NCBI GenBank assembly: GCA_020440555.1
Contig: JAGRNW010000004.1
Span: forward strand, 1 to 38,714
Length of the DNA stretch: 38,714 nucleotides
Direction: 5' to 3'
Origin: Chlamydiia bacterium
Lineage (GTDB): Bacteria > Chlamydiota > Chlamydiia > Chlamydiales > JAAKFR01
Shown here: piece after piece, positions 7,768-17,018 of the stretch
How positions within the stretch are numbered: position 1 is the stretch's first letter
How the letters are laid out: every line of letters begins with the position of its first letter
Notes under the pieces: model-generated
Told to the model about the DNA's origin: nothing
Databases searched by the model: none
What the model saw: the letters and a program-made list of their open reading frames with translations, nothing else
Position numbers and translations under genes: made by a program

Positions 7768-9474
7768 ATGGTAGTCTGGAAAATGGTAATAGATAGCGAT
7801 ACGATCGCCTACTTTTCAATGGAAATTGCTCTTGAAGAGGGACTTCCTACCTATAGCGGAGGGTTAGGCGTTTTAGCCGGCGATATGCTTCGCTCTGCTG
7901 CTGATCTGCGGTTGCCCTTTGTGGCAGTTACCCTTCTTTATCGTAAAGGATACTTCTATCAAAAGCTAAACCCTCAGGGCACGCAAAGCGAAATGCCCGT
8001 GGAATGGATTGTCTCGGATTTTTTACACGAACTCCCTCAGAGAATCGAAGTGAGTGTTGAGGGGAGAAAGATTCAAGTAAGAGCTTGGCAATACCTTATG
8101 AAAAGTGAAGAAGGGTATAGTATCCCTGTCTATTTATTGGATACCGATTTGCCTGAAAACAGCGCATGGGACAGAACGTTGACTCATTTTCTTTATGGAG
8201 GGGATCATTATTATCGATTTTGCCAGGAGATTGTATTGGGGATTGGAGGCGTCAGAATGTTGCGCTCTCTGGGTTACAATCAAATTAGAAGATTCCACAT
8301 GAATGAGGGGCATGCTAGTCTTTTAACACTTGAACTGCTAGATGAGGCAGCAAGGCAGGCAAAAAAGGAAATGTTCACTCATGAAGAGGTTGAAATTGTT
8401 AAAAATCAGTGTGTTTTCACGACTCATACCCCCGTAGCAGCAGGTCACGATAAATTCCCTCTAGACATGGTTGCAAAAGTGCTACGACGTGAAGAGATTT
8501 TCAATATGAAAGAGGTATTTTGTTGTGAGGGGGTTTTAAATACGACCTATTTGGCTCTCAATCTCAGTCATTATGTAAACGGGGTCGCAAAGCGGCATAA
8601 AGAAATTTCCCATCTCATGTTTGCTAAATATACCATTGATTCCATCACAAATGGTGTTCATGCAGCGACATGGGTATCTTCATCGTTTCAAGAGTTATAC
8701 GATAAACATATTCCTGGGTGGAGGGAAGACAACTTCAGTTTACGATCTGCGCTGAGTATCCCGAGTCCCGAAATTTGGAATGCGCATTTTACTCAGAAAA
8801 AGATGCTGATTGAATATGTGAATCGAGAAGCAAATGAGGGGCTAGACTTCAATGTCCTAACTATTGGTTTTGCAAGACGCTCGGCTACCTATAAACGAGG
8901 TGATCTTCTCTTCCGCGATATAGCGAAACTTAAGGAATTAGTCGATAAAGCTGGACCTATTCAAATCATCTACGCAGGTAAAGCGCATCCTCAAGATCAA
9001 CCAGGCAAAGAGGTGATCAAACGTATTTTTAAAGCAAAGGAATTATTGAGACAGTCAATTAAGGTGGTATATCTTGAAAACTATGACTTTGAGATGGCTC
9101 AAAAACTGGTTTCAGGAGTAGATATTTGGCTCAATACGCCCCAAACCCCTATGGAAGCTTCAGGTACAAGCGGGATGAAAGCTGCATTGAATGGAATCCC
9201 CATGCTTAGCATACTCGACGGCTGGTGGGTCGAAGGTTGCATCGAGAACATTACAGGATGGGCATTTGGTGAAAGCCCGCAAAATGAAACTGCGGCTACA
9301 GATGCATCAGATGCAAGGGCACTTTATGATAAGCTGGAACATGTTGTCATTCCCACTTTCTATGACCGAAGTCGATTTATAAATGTCATGCGACATTGCA
9401 TTTCTTTGAATGGCTCTTTTTTTAATACACAGCGCATGTTGCAACAGTACGTCGCAAAGGCATATTTCCTTTGA
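7768..9474 (+). CDS. Alpha-glucan phosphorylase (short TIGR02094-type)
   Basis: This 568-aa glycosyltransferase-family-35-type enzyme would release glucose-1-phosphate from alpha-glucans using pyridoxal phosphate. The N-terminus reads [20 protein letters not shown], as in the short alpha-glucan phosphorylases. [10 protein letters not shown] (substrate site) and [11 protein letters not shown] are present in the middle. The C-terminus contains [14 protein letters not shown], with the PLP lysine. It is shorter than classical GlgP (about 800 aa) but close to complete for the short branch. The start could be 7768 or the ATG at 7783; neither has a clear ribosome binding site. Its place between metal-resistance genes is odd, and the link between glycogen use and copper stress is unexplained. 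Confidence 0.9.
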   Translation: MVVWKMVIDSDTIAYFSMEIALEEGLPTYSGGLGVLAGDMLRSAADLRLPFVAVTLLYRKGYFYQKLNPQGTQSEMPVEWIVSDFLHELPQRIEVSVEGRKIQVRAWQYLMKSEEGYSIPVYLLDTDLPENSAWDRTLTHFLYGGDHYYRFCQEIVLGIGGVRMLRSLGYNQIRRFHMNEGHASLLTLELLDEAARQAKKEMFTHEEVEIVKNQCVFTTHTPVAAGHDKFPLDMVAKVLRREEIFNMKEVFCCEGVLNTTYLALNLSHYVNGVAKRHKEISHLMFAKYTIDSITNGVHAATWVSSSFQELYDKHIPGWREDNFSLRSALSIPSPEIWNAHFTQKKMLIEYVNREANEGLDFNVLTIGFARRSATYKRGDLLFRDIAKLKELVDKAGPIQIIYAGKAHPQDQPGKEVIKRIFKAKELLRQSIKVVYLENYDFEMAQKLVSGVDIWLNTPQTPMEASGTSGMKAALNGIPMLSILDGWWVEGCIENITGWAFGESPQNETAATDASDARALYDKLEHVVIPTFYDRSRFINVMRHCISLNGSFFNTQRMLQQYVAKAYFL

Positions 9475-9526
9475 AAGAAAGCTCCTTGTGTATTATTTAA
9501 AATTTTTGTTATAGGAACGAGTAAAG

Positions 9527-9868
9527 ATGGGAGAAAAGTTTATGAAAATGCCTGAATGTTTTGATAATTGTTTGCAGTGCATCACTGCTTGTGAGAGATG
9601 TGCGTTTGAATGTTGCGCAAAGATGCCCGATCATGCGGAATGCCTAAAGGCTTGCTTAACCTGCGCTGATGCATGTAGTGCTTGCATTCGAGTCTGTTCA
9701 AGAGGGAGTAAAATAGGGGGAGAGTTTTTAACTCTATGTGTTTCTGCATGCGAAGCGTGTGCTAAAGAGTGTGAAAAACACGAAGATGCTTTATGCCAAG
9801 AGTGCGCTGATGTTTGCCGACAATGTGCAGAAAAATGCAAAGAATGCTGCAAGGCATGTTGCGCTTGA
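9527..9868 (+). CDS. Four-helix-bundle copper-storage-like protein (Csp family, DUF326)
   Basis: This 113-aa protein has 26 cysteines, mostly in CxxC and CxxxC spacing along amphipathic helices (for example CLQCITACERC and CRQCAEKC). That is the pattern of Csp copper-storage proteins, which line the core of a four-helix bundle with thiolates and hold many Cu(I) ions. No signal peptide is visible, so it would act in the cytosol like Csp3. The start is either ATG 9527 or ATG 9542, and the latter has GGGAGA just upstream. It sits directly before the CusCBA genes, fitting a role as a copper sponge feeding or buffering efflux. Confidence 0.88.
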   Translation: MGEKFMKMPECFDNCLQCITACERCAFECCAKMPDHAECLKACLTCADACSACIRVCSRGSKIGGEFLTLCVSACEACAKECEKHEDALCQECADVCRQCAEKCKECCKACCA

Positions 9869-9921
9869 ACACACGAGACGAACAATTGCCATGAATTTGA
9901 GCGGACGGAGAATGGAAAATC

Positions 9922-11268
9922 GTGAGCATCAACCTAAAAATCTTTTTTGCGGCGATATTCTCTATGGTCATTGCCTTTTCTTCAACCCATGGTAATTGTA
10001 TTGATGATCCTTATGACTATTGCTTGGAATATCCTCCAGAACATGCCACTTTGAGTGATTATGTAATCATTGCTGCTTCAAATAACCAAGAACTCGTCGC
10101 AGCTTTTGACCAATGGAAAGCTGCTTTAGAAGTGATCCTTGAAGTCGATGTCCTTCCTGATCCTCGTTTTACATTTCGCTATTTCATCGTTCCGGTAGAA
10201 ACTCGCTCAGGTCCCATGAAGACCTCGTATGCACTCACACAAACATTTCCCTGGATGGGGAAATTACGTTTAAAAGGAGAAAAAGCCGAACAAGAAGCTT
10301 TGGTTTTAAAAACCCGATTTGATCAATTACTTTTGGAAACTGTTTTAAATGTTAAAAAATCCTATTATGAATATGCATATCTTTGTAGATCTATTGGCGT
10401 TACAAAAGAAATCTTGGATATTTTGCGTTACGTTGATGAAGTTGCGAGGAGCGGCTATTCTGCAAGTGATGTTGCTTTTGCCGATGTCATCCGTTCCCAG
10501 GTGGAGCTTGGCAAGGTTGAGGATCGACTACGTAGCCTGGAAGACTTAAAAAAGCCCCTAGCTGCCAAATTGAATGCGGCCATGAACTTGCCTGTCACAT
10601 ATCCTCTACCAATGCCCTGCACTATCCCCGTTATCGAAATTCCTTGCCCTGATGAGAGTCTTGCTTTGTCGCTCAAAGAAAATAATCCTCGCCTTGTCGC
10701 CTTTGACTTTATGGCAAAGAGTGAAGAAGTGGCTATTCGATTGGCAAAAAAGGAATTTTACCCTGACTTCACCTTTGGAGTCGAAACGATTCGCATTGGC
10801 GAAGCTCGTTCTCCTGGAGTTTTTAATAGTGGAAAGGCGCCTTGGAGTGCATCTGTTTCTATTAACGTCCCATTATGGCAAGAGAATCGACGTGCGGCGG
10901 TGAGAAAAGCTAAAAAACGCTTAGATTCAGCTGTAGAGGGTCGACGTGGAAAGGAAGAAAATTTATCCGCTGACCTTGAGCTTGCTCTTTACAAATACCG
11001 AGATGCTCAAAGAAAAATTGACCTCTATGGACAAGCTCTAGTCCCCAAGGCTAAAGAATCTTTAGCTGTTATTTTGGAGGCTTTTACAACTGAGAGAAAG
11101 AACTTTATCGATTTAATCGATGCCGAGCGCACTCTTTTGGAACTTGAGTTGGCTTATGAGCGTTCTCTTGCGGATCAAGCGATCCAAGTTTCTGAAGTAG
11201 AATTTTTAACCGCACAAGAATGGCAGGTAAATGCATGTCTCCCGAACCCCATATGTCAAAGAAGATGA
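9922..11268 (+). CDS. TolC/CusC-family outer-membrane efflux protein
   Basis: This 448-aa outer-membrane channel component of a heavy-metal RND pump starts at GTG 9922, with GGAG about 11 bases upstream. The first 25 residues form a signal peptide (a hydrophobic core followed by THGNC). Two OEP repeats follow: long helical segments around residues 45-210 and 230-430, with FPWMGKLRLKGEKAEQEA characteristic of the CusC/CzcC branch. It overlaps the adaptor gene by 49 bases, so the pump is co-expressed. Together with the next two genes it would form a periplasm-spanning exporter. Confidence 0.88.
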   Translation: MSINLKIFFAAIFSMVIAFSSTHGNCIDDPYDYCLEYPPEHATLSDYVIIAASNNQELVAAFDQWKAALEVILEVDVLPDPRFTFRYFIVPVETRSGPMKTSYALTQTFPWMGKLRLKGEKAEQEALVLKTRFDQLLLETVLNVKKSYYEYAYLCRSIGVTKEILDILRYVDEVARSGYSASDVAFADVIRSQVELGKVEDRLRSLEDLKKPLAAKLNAAMNLPVTYPLPMPCTIPVIEIPCPDESLALSLKENNPRLVAFDFMAKSEEVAIRLAKKEFYPDFTFGVETIRIGEARSPGVFNSGKAPWSASVSINVPLWQENRRAAVRKAKKRLDSAVEGRRGKEENLSADLELALYKYRDAQRKIDLYGQALVPKAKESLAVILEAFTTERKNFIDLIDAERTLLELELAYERSLADQAIQVSEVEFLTAQEWQVNACLPNPICQRR

Positions 11269-12503
11269 AGAAAGGAAAGTGTTGGATTATTAGTGGCGTT
11301 TGTATTCTTGCTGCTTTTGCCGGCGGTTACTTACTTTGCGCAACTAGCAATGGAGATGGGATTCAAGAGGAAAAAAAGCCTCAAATGTCGCAAATGGAAC
11401 ATGGGGTGATGAAAGCCCCTGAAATTGGTGCAATCCCAGAAATCACTCTTTCGAAAAAAGCGCAAATCCTCGCACAAATCGAAGTCTCAGAGGTTATGAG
11501 AAAACCTGTCACGATTACAACTCCTTTCTACGGAACAATCGATTATGATGAAACGCGTCTTGCTAGAATCGCGGCATGGGTTGCGGGAAGGATCGACGCT
11601 CTTTATGTCGATTATTTGGGTAGCCAGGTAGACGAAGGGCAAGCGATGGCTCTTATTTATAGCCCCGAATTGATTACAGCCCAATCCGAACTCATCGAGT
11701 CTAAGAGAATTTTGAAGGACATTAATGAAAGTACGCTCGCCTTTATAAAAAGAAGCTCTCAACTTGGTGAGTCCGCATCCTATCAAAAATTACGCCTTTT
11801 GGGGATCACTGATAAGCAGATCAGCGAGATTCTAGATCGCGGGATTCCATCAGATCATTTAACGCTCCACGCCCCATTGGGTGGAACAGTCATTGATTTG
11901 AAAATTCGAGAAGGTGTTTATGTCAAAACTGGAGAATCTCTCTATGCGATAGCCGATCTAACTGCTCTTTGGCTGATCTGTGAGGCTTATGAATCGGATC
12001 TTCAGTGGATTAAATTAGGCAAAGAAGTAGCTTTTCAAGTAGAAGCTTTTCCTGGTCAAGACTTTAAAGGTACTGTTTCCTATATCGATCCTATGGTCAA
12101 CGAAAAAACGCGAACAGTCAGAGTGCGGATTGATGTGTCGAATAAACAAAATCTGCTCAAACCAGGTATGTTTGTTCAAGCACTTCAACAGACTTATGTC
12201 TCAGAATATCAAAATCAAATGCCTATAGTTATTCCTGCCTCTGCTCCTTTGATCACGGGAAAAAGAGCCGTCGTATACATCGAAAAACTCGATAAGCCAG
12301 GGACTTATGAAGGACGTGTGATTACATTAGGACCCAAAGCAGGCGATTTCTATATCGTAGAAGAGGGACTCAATGAAGGAGAAAGAGTTGTGACGAATGG
12401 GAACTTTAAAATCGACAGCGCGATGCAAATTCAAGCGAAGCCGAGCATGATGAATCCGGCGACTAAACCTAATGTTATTTTTGAAAATCTGCCGGGAGAA
12501 TAA
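11220..12503 (+). CDS. CusB-type periplasmic adaptor of the RND efflux pump
   Basis: This 427-aa membrane-fusion protein has an N-terminal membrane anchor (around residues 19-40), the CusB-like strand YGTIDYDETRLARIAAWV, a barrel-sandwich/lipoyl half (SQVDEGQAMALIYSPEL), a helical hairpin (SELIESKRIL), the second lipoyl half, and a beta-barrel (AFPGQDFKGTVSYIDPMV). The C-terminal domain includes GLNEGERVVTNGNFKIDS. A Met-rich stretch before the core (around residues 55-66, MSQMEHGVMK) may bind Cu(I). Starts at 11220, 11235 or 11253 are all possible; none has a clear ribosome binding site. It lies 3 bases before the CusA gene. Confidence 0.9.
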   Translation: MAGKCMSPEPHMSKKMKKGKCWIISGVCILAAFAGGYLLCATSNGDGIQEEKKPQMSQMEHGVMKAPEIGAIPEITLSKKAQILAQIEVSEVMRKPVTITTPFYGTIDYDETRLARIAAWVAGRIDALYVDYLGSQVDEGQAMALIYSPELITAQSELIESKRILKDINESTLAFIKRSSQLGESASYQKLRLLGITDKQISEILDRGIPSDHLTLHAPLGGTVIDLKIREGVYVKTGESLYAIADLTALWLICEAYESDLQWIKLGKEVAFQVEAFPGQDFKGTVSYIDPMVNEKTRTVRVRIDVSNKQNLLKPGMFVQALQQTYVSEYQNQMPIVIPASAPLITGKRAVVYIEKLDKPGTYEGRVITLGPKAGDFYIVEEGLNEGERVVTNGNFKIDSAMQIQAKPSMMNPATKPNVIFENLPGE

Positions 12504-12506
12504 GTT

Positions 12507-15500
12507 TTGCTCAATCGCTTGATCCGCTCTTGTCTAGAACAAAAACTCGTCGTTTTTCTCGTCACCATTTTAATTGTGATTTGGGGAATTGCGGTTGCTC
12601 CCTTCGATTGGAAGACAGGAAATTTGCCAAGGGATCCTATTGGGGTCGATGCAATTCCCGACATCAGCGACAATTTGCAGATTGTCTTTACTGAGTGGAC
12701 GGGCAGATCACCTCAGGATGTTGAGGATCAGATCACTTATCCTCTCACAACGGCACTTTTAGGGATACCTGGAGTGAGAACAATCCGTAGCTATTCCTTT
12801 TTTGGTTTTTCGACAATCAATATCGTATTTGAAGATAAGATCGATTTTTATTGGTGCCGCTCACGGATCCTCGAGAAAATCAATAGCCTTCCTAGCGGAA
12901 CACTTCCCGAAGAAGTGCAGCCCGTTTTAGGCCCCGATGCAACCGCTCTTGGTCAGATTTTCTGGTACACGATTGAAGGGCGAGATCCCAAGGGAAATCC
13001 CACAGGTGGATGGGATTTAGATGAGCTGAGAACCGTTCAAGATTGGTATGTGCGCTATGCACTTTTAAGTTCGGGGGGTGTAAGTGACGTCGCTTCAATC
13101 GGAGGCTATGTCAAAACCTACTTCATCGATGTAGACCCCGATGCTTTGCGCTATTACAAAATTAGCATCGAAGATGTTTTCCGTGCCGTGAAAATGTCGA
13201 ACTTAGACGTAGGAGCTCGCACAATTGAAATCAACCAAGTGGAATATTTTATTCGCGGCATTGGTTTTATTAAATCCCTAGAGGATGTGGAGAATGCTGT
13301 CATCAAGGCCACAGACAATCTTCCTGTTCGGGTTAAGGATGTTGGAGTTGTCAGCTTTGGTCCCTTTATTCGAAGAGGAGCCTTAAATAAAGAAGGAGCA
13401 GAAGTAGTTGGGGGGATTGTCATCGCAAGATATGGTGAAAACAGCCTTCAGGTTATCAAGAACGTAAAGAAAAAAATCCAAGAAATTTCTGCGGGACTTC
13501 CCTCTAAAGAGCTATCTGATGGAACAAAGAGCCAAATGACAATTGTTCCTTATTACGATCGCACAGGTTTGATCTATGAGACATTGGGAACATTAGACAC
13601 AGCACTCACAGAGGAGATTTTGGTCACCATTATCGTTGTGCTTGTCGGAATCATGCATCTGCGTAGCTCTTTGCTGATCTCCTTTATGCTCCCTATATCG
13701 GTTCTTATCACTTTCATTATCATGAAGTTTTTTAATGTTGAGGCAAATATTGTCTCTTTATCGGGGATTGCGATTGCGATTGGTGCGATTGTCTCAATGG
13801 GAATTTTCATCTGCGAAAATATTTTAAGCTTTATGCAAACTTCCAAAGAGACCAACCGATTGACGTTTGTTTACAAAGCCACAACCGAGGTGGGAAGCGC
13901 TGTGTTAACTGCGGCTGCTACAACAATTGTGAGCTTTCTCCCTGTCTTCACGATGATTGGCCCCGAAGGGAGACTCTTTAAGCCACTTGCTTTCACAAAA
14001 ACCTTTGTCCTTGTGGCATCCATTTTTACAGCACTCTTCATTCTCCCACCTTTGGCTCAAGTACTTTTTACGAGAAGAGAAGAGTATTCTCGCTGGCCAA
14101 AAGTATTGAGAATAGTGATGAGCTCTCTACTTTTTCTTGGTGGGATTTTGGTTGCGATTTGGATTAAATGGTGGATTGGCGTCTTATTCTGTGTGTTAGG
14201 CATATACGCCTTCTTTTCCCCCCAAATACCAGAGAATTGGAGAAAAACTGTCAGCATTGTTGCCAATATTTTTATCATCGTCTTAGTCGGTTTTGTTCTC
14301 ACCAACTATTGGCTACCTCTTGGCCCTGAAAAAGGATTTTTCAGAAATTTGATTTTCGTTGCCTTCCTTTTGGGCGGCTTTCTCCTCGTATTCAAGGTCA
14401 TCCAATGGATCTATCCTACCATATTGAAATGGAGCTTAGCAAATAAAGGGTTAAGTTTGCTCCTTCCTCTTACCCTTACTTGTTTTGGGGTAATCGCTTG
14501 GATTGGCATTCCTAAAGTGACAGAATCATTTCCTTCAGCGATACGCAAATCATTTGTCGTGAAAAAACTTTCTTCCGTTTTCCCTGGTTTTGGGAAAGAA
14601 TTTATGCCTCCTCTTGATGAAGGCTCTTACCTGTATATGCCGATTACAATGCCTCATGCAGGGACTGGAGAGGTGGAAGGGATTATCAAAGAGCAAAATA
14701 TGGCCTTTACCATGATCCCTGAAGTGAGTGAAGTCGTTGGAAAATGGGGTAGAGCGGATACACCAATCGATCCTGCTCCTATTTCCATGTTTGAAACAGT
14801 TATCAATTATTATCCCAAGTATTTTGAAGATGCGAATGGCCGACGCGTGCGGTTTAAATTCGACCCCAAAGGCACCGATTATTTTCGCAATCTTGAAGGA
14901 GAGCCTATTTTAGCTCCCGATGGAAAGCCGTATTATGTTTCGGGAAAATTTGAGAGAAATAAAGAGGGTGATTTAATCCCCGATAAAAATGGGATTCCTT
15001 TTCGCTTGTGGCGCCCCCCTCTAAATCCAACACTGAACAAAGGTAGAGAAGCCTGGAAGGGAGTTAATAGTTCCGAGGATATTTGGAATGCAATCACGGA
15101 AGCAGGACAACTTACAGGAGTAACGACATCACCCAAACTTCAACCCATTGCAGCGCGTATTGTGATGTTGCAGTCAGGCATGCGTGCTCCGATGGGGATT
15201 AAAGTCAGAGGACCTGACCTTGAAACGATTGAAGCCTTTGGCTTGAAATTGGAGAAATACTTAAAGGAAATTCCCTCTGTCTATGCGCCCGCCGTGATTG
15301 CCGATCGGATTGTAGGGAAGCCATATCTTGAGATTGAAATCGATCGAGAAGAGGTGGCGCGTTATGGGCTAATGGTCAATGAAGTCCAAAACTCCATACA
15401 AATAGCGATAGGGGGGATGAAAACGACAACGACAGTTGAAGGAAGAGAACGCTTTCCCGTTCAGGTACGTTATTTTAGAGAACTTCGGGATAATATTGAG

Positions 15501-16379
15501 GAGATGAATCGGGTCCTTTTCACCACACGCTCGGGTGAACAGATTCCTCTTACACAACTTGCTAAAATTCGCTATGTAAGAGGCCCTCAAGTGATTAAAA
15601 GCGAAGATACTTTTCTTGTGGGGTATGTCTTATTTGATAAATTGCCCCAATATGCGGAAGTGGATGTCATTGAAGAGGCTCAAAGGTATTTGAAGAAGAA
15701 AATCGATGATGGAGAACTTAAAGTCCCTCAAGGGGTCTCTTATACATTCTCAGGCACTTATGAAAATCAAATTCGAGCGCAAAAAAAATTGGCCGTGATT
15801 CTTCCGCTTGCCCTTTTTATCATTTTGTTGATTCTCTATTTTCAATTTAAATCATTTGTCACCTCTCTTATTGTTTTCAGTGGAATTGTTATCGCCTGGG
15901 CTGGAGGCTTTTCCTTAATGTGGTTTTATGGAGAGAGTTGGTTCCTTAACTTCAGTATCTTCGGAACTTCAATGAGAGATTTATTCCAAATCCACCCAGT
16001 TAATTTAAGTGTTGCTGTGTGGGTCGGTTTTCTCGTTCTTTTTGGAGTGGCAACAGATAATGGAGTCATCATGGCTACTTGCATTGATCAAACCCAAAAA
16101 GAAAAGAACCCCGATTCGATTGAGGCAATTCGGGAATCGGTGATGGTCGGCGCTATACGCAGAATCCGCCCCGTTATTATGACCTCGGCAACGACCATTC
16201 TAGCATTGCTCCCCGTACTCTCTTCAACAGGGAGAGGTGCTGATGTGATGGTTCCTATGGCAATTCCTTCTTTTGGTGGTATGTTTATCGCTATCCTAAG
16301 CGTGATTGTTGTGCCGGTGCTTTTTTGTTGGGTGCTCGAGATTGGTTTTGCACTCAAAAACAGAACTAAGAATCTATAG
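12507..16379 (+). CDS. CusA/CzcA-family heavy-metal RND transporter, enlarged form
   Basis: This 1290-aa inner-membrane RND transporter would drive proton-coupled export of Cu(I)/Ag(I). It starts with TTG at 12507, 3 bases after the adaptor stop. Hallmarks are DAIPDISDNLQIVFTEW near residue 50, the large periplasmic loops, and the C-terminal MTSATTILALLPVL segment with TGRGADVM. It is about 240 residues longer than E. coli CusA (1047 aa). Extra sequence lies at about residues 515-640, a hydrophobic block with several added membrane helices, and at about 760-850, a polar insertion in the second periplasmic loop (EPILAPDGKPYY region). Similar enlarged CusA proteins exist in other phyla, so this looks like a subfamily trait rather than a fusion error. 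Confidence 0.92.
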   Translation: MLNRLIRSCLEQKLVVFLVTILIVIWGIAVAPFDWKTGNLPRDPIGVDAIPDISDNLQIVFTEWTGRSPQDVEDQITYPLTTALLGIPGVRTIRSYSFFGFSTINIVFEDKIDFYWCRSRILEKINSLPSGTLPEEVQPVLGPDATALGQIFWYTIEGRDPKGNPTGGWDLDELRTVQDWYVRYALLSSGGVSDVASIGGYVKTYFIDVDPDALRYYKISIEDVFRAVKMSNLDVGARTIEINQVEYFIRGIGFIKSLEDVENAVIKATDNLPVRVKDVGVVSFGPFIRRGALNKEGAEVVGGIVIARYGENSLQVIKNVKKKIQEISAGLPSKELSDGTKSQMTIVPYYDRTGLIYETLGTLDTALTEEILVTIIVVLVGIMHLRSSLLISFMLPISVLITFIIMKFFNVEANIVSLSGIAIAIGAIVSMGIFICENILSFMQTSKETNRLTFVYKATTEVGSAVLTAAATTIVSFLPVFTMIGPEGRLFKPLAFTKTFVLVASIFTALFILPPLAQVLFTRREEYSRWPKVLRIVMSSLLFLGGILVAIWIKWWIGVLFCVLGIYAFFSPQIPENWRKTVSIVANIFIIVLVGFVLTNYWLPLGPEKGFFRNLIFVAFLLGGFLLVFKVIQWIYPTILKWSLANKGLSLLLPLTLTCFGVIAWIGIPKVTESFPSAIRKSFVVKKLSSVFPGFGKEFMPPLDEGSYLYMPITMPHAGTGEVEGIIKEQNMAFTMIPEVSEVVGKWGRADTPIDPAPISMFETVINYYPKYFEDANGRRVRFKFDPKGTDYFRNLEGEPILAPDGKPYYVSGKFERNKEGDLIPDKNGIPFRLWRPPLNPTLNKGREAWKGVNSSEDIWNAITEAGQLTGVTTSPKLQPIAARIVMLQSGMRAPMGIKVRGPDLETIEAFGLKLEKYLKEIPSVYAPAVIADRIVGKPYLEIEIDREEVARYGLMVNEVQNSIQIAIGGMKTTTTVEGRERFPVQVRYFRELRDNIEEMNRVLFTTRSGEQIPLTQLAKIRYVRGPQVIKSEDTFLVGYVLFDKLPQYAEVDVIEEAQRYLKKKIDDGELKVPQGVSYTFSGTYENQIRAQKKLAVILPLALFIILLILYFQFKSFVTSLIVFSGIVIAWAGGFSLMWFYGESWFLNFSIFGTSMRDLFQIHPVNLSVAVWVGFLVLFGVATDNGVIMATCIDQTQKEKNPDSIEAIRESVMVGAIRRIRPVIMTSATTILALLPVLSSTGRGADVMVPMAIPSFGGMFIAILSVIVVPVLFCWVLEIGFALKNRTKNL

Positions 16380-16449
16380 GTCTCGCAATATATTCAGATA
16401 AAGCAAGTTATGTTTCATTAAAGCATTTCATCTTGTTTGAAGAGTTTTT

Positions 16450-16495
16450 CATCTAAATGCCGCATCTAAATTCTCTTTACAACATATGATATAAT
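16450..16495 (+). promoter_or_regulatory. Promoter of the replication/regulatory block with tandem CATCTAAAT repeats
   Basis: An extended -10 box, TGATATAAT, ends at 16495, 52 bases before the AlpA-like gene. Two exact direct repeats of CATCTAAAT (16450-16458 and 16463-16471, 13 bp apart) cover the -35 region, where no good -35 hexamer exists. This suggests a promoter controlled by a DNA-binding protein, possibly one of the small regulators just downstream. Confidence 0.5.
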
Positions 16496-16547
16496 TCGTT
16501 ATAGATGGAATCACTTACCGTAACTCATTTTTCGTGGAGAAAATGAT

Positions 16548-16793
16548 ATGGAATCAGAAATTTGCAACATCACATTTCTCAGACCCGAGGATTTAGTACA
16601 AATGGGACTTTACGAAGATACGGGACATGTCTTTCGCACAATTAAAATGCGCGGAAATGTCCCGCCTCATTTGCGACTCAGCAAAAAGAATATCCGCTTT
16701 CCTTATGACGGATTTCAAAAATGGTTGCGTCAACAAACTTCGGGTGATGTTGAGGAAGCTAACGACTATGGAGGTGAAGATGACCGAGGATAG
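16548..16793 (+). CDS. AlpA/excisionase-like small DNA-binding protein
   Basis: This 81-aa protein resembles the winged-helix AlpA/HTH_17 group: FLRPEDLVQMGLY starts a helix-turn-helix, the middle has PPHLRLSKKNIRFPYD, like the GPPYxKLGRxVRY wing of such proteins, and a final helix GFQKWLRQQ. Such proteins act as excisionases or as activators of integrase genes on P4-like islands. It is the first gene after the extended -10 promoter and overlaps the next small gene by 14 bases. Confidence 0.65.
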   Translation: MESEICNITFLRPEDLVQMGLYEDTGHVFRTIKMRGNVPPHLRLSKKNIRFPYDGFQKWLRQQTSGDVEEANDYGGEDDRG

Positions 16794-17007
16794 TCGTCCT
16801 AACACGCGGTATATCCCCATTACAAAATGGCCGGAGTACCACCCCTATCCCACCGTGAGTGGGCTGAGGTATCTCAGGTTTCATCAAAAGGAGCTCGGAT
16901 ACTCTACTGCTTTTGTTCGCTTAAACAAAAGAATATTAGTTGATGAGGCTGAATTTTTTAGAATTCTTCGCTCTCAGCAAATTGATACAAATAAAAAACC
17001 ATCATAG
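16780..17007 (+). CDS. Second small DNA-binding protein (75 aa)
   Basis: The ATG at 16780 is preceded by GGAGGTGAAG, so I prefer it to the longer in-frame start at 16627, which lies in the previous gene. The sequence ITKWPEYHPYPTVSGLRYL followed by RLNKRILVDEAEFFRIL matches the helix-turn-helix plus wing of small phage and island proteins that bind DNA before the primase gene. It overlaps the 81-aa gene and is 11 bases from the primase gene, so the three are co-transcribed. Role: regulator or excisionase (inferred). Confidence 0.68.
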   Translation: MTEDSRPNTRYIPITKWPEYHPYPTVSGLRYLRFHQKELGYSTAFVRLNKRILVDEAEFFRILRSQQIDTNKKPS

Positions 17008-17018
17008 AGGGCAAATCT

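Noticed and set aside
7521-7796. 91-aa frame between the DUF2231 and phosphorylase genes
   Set aside because: Overlaps the two real genes in another frame and has no recognisable features.
16381-16447. Terminator after CusA
   Set aside because: Only a four-base stem near 16430 before T-rich DNA; not convincing.
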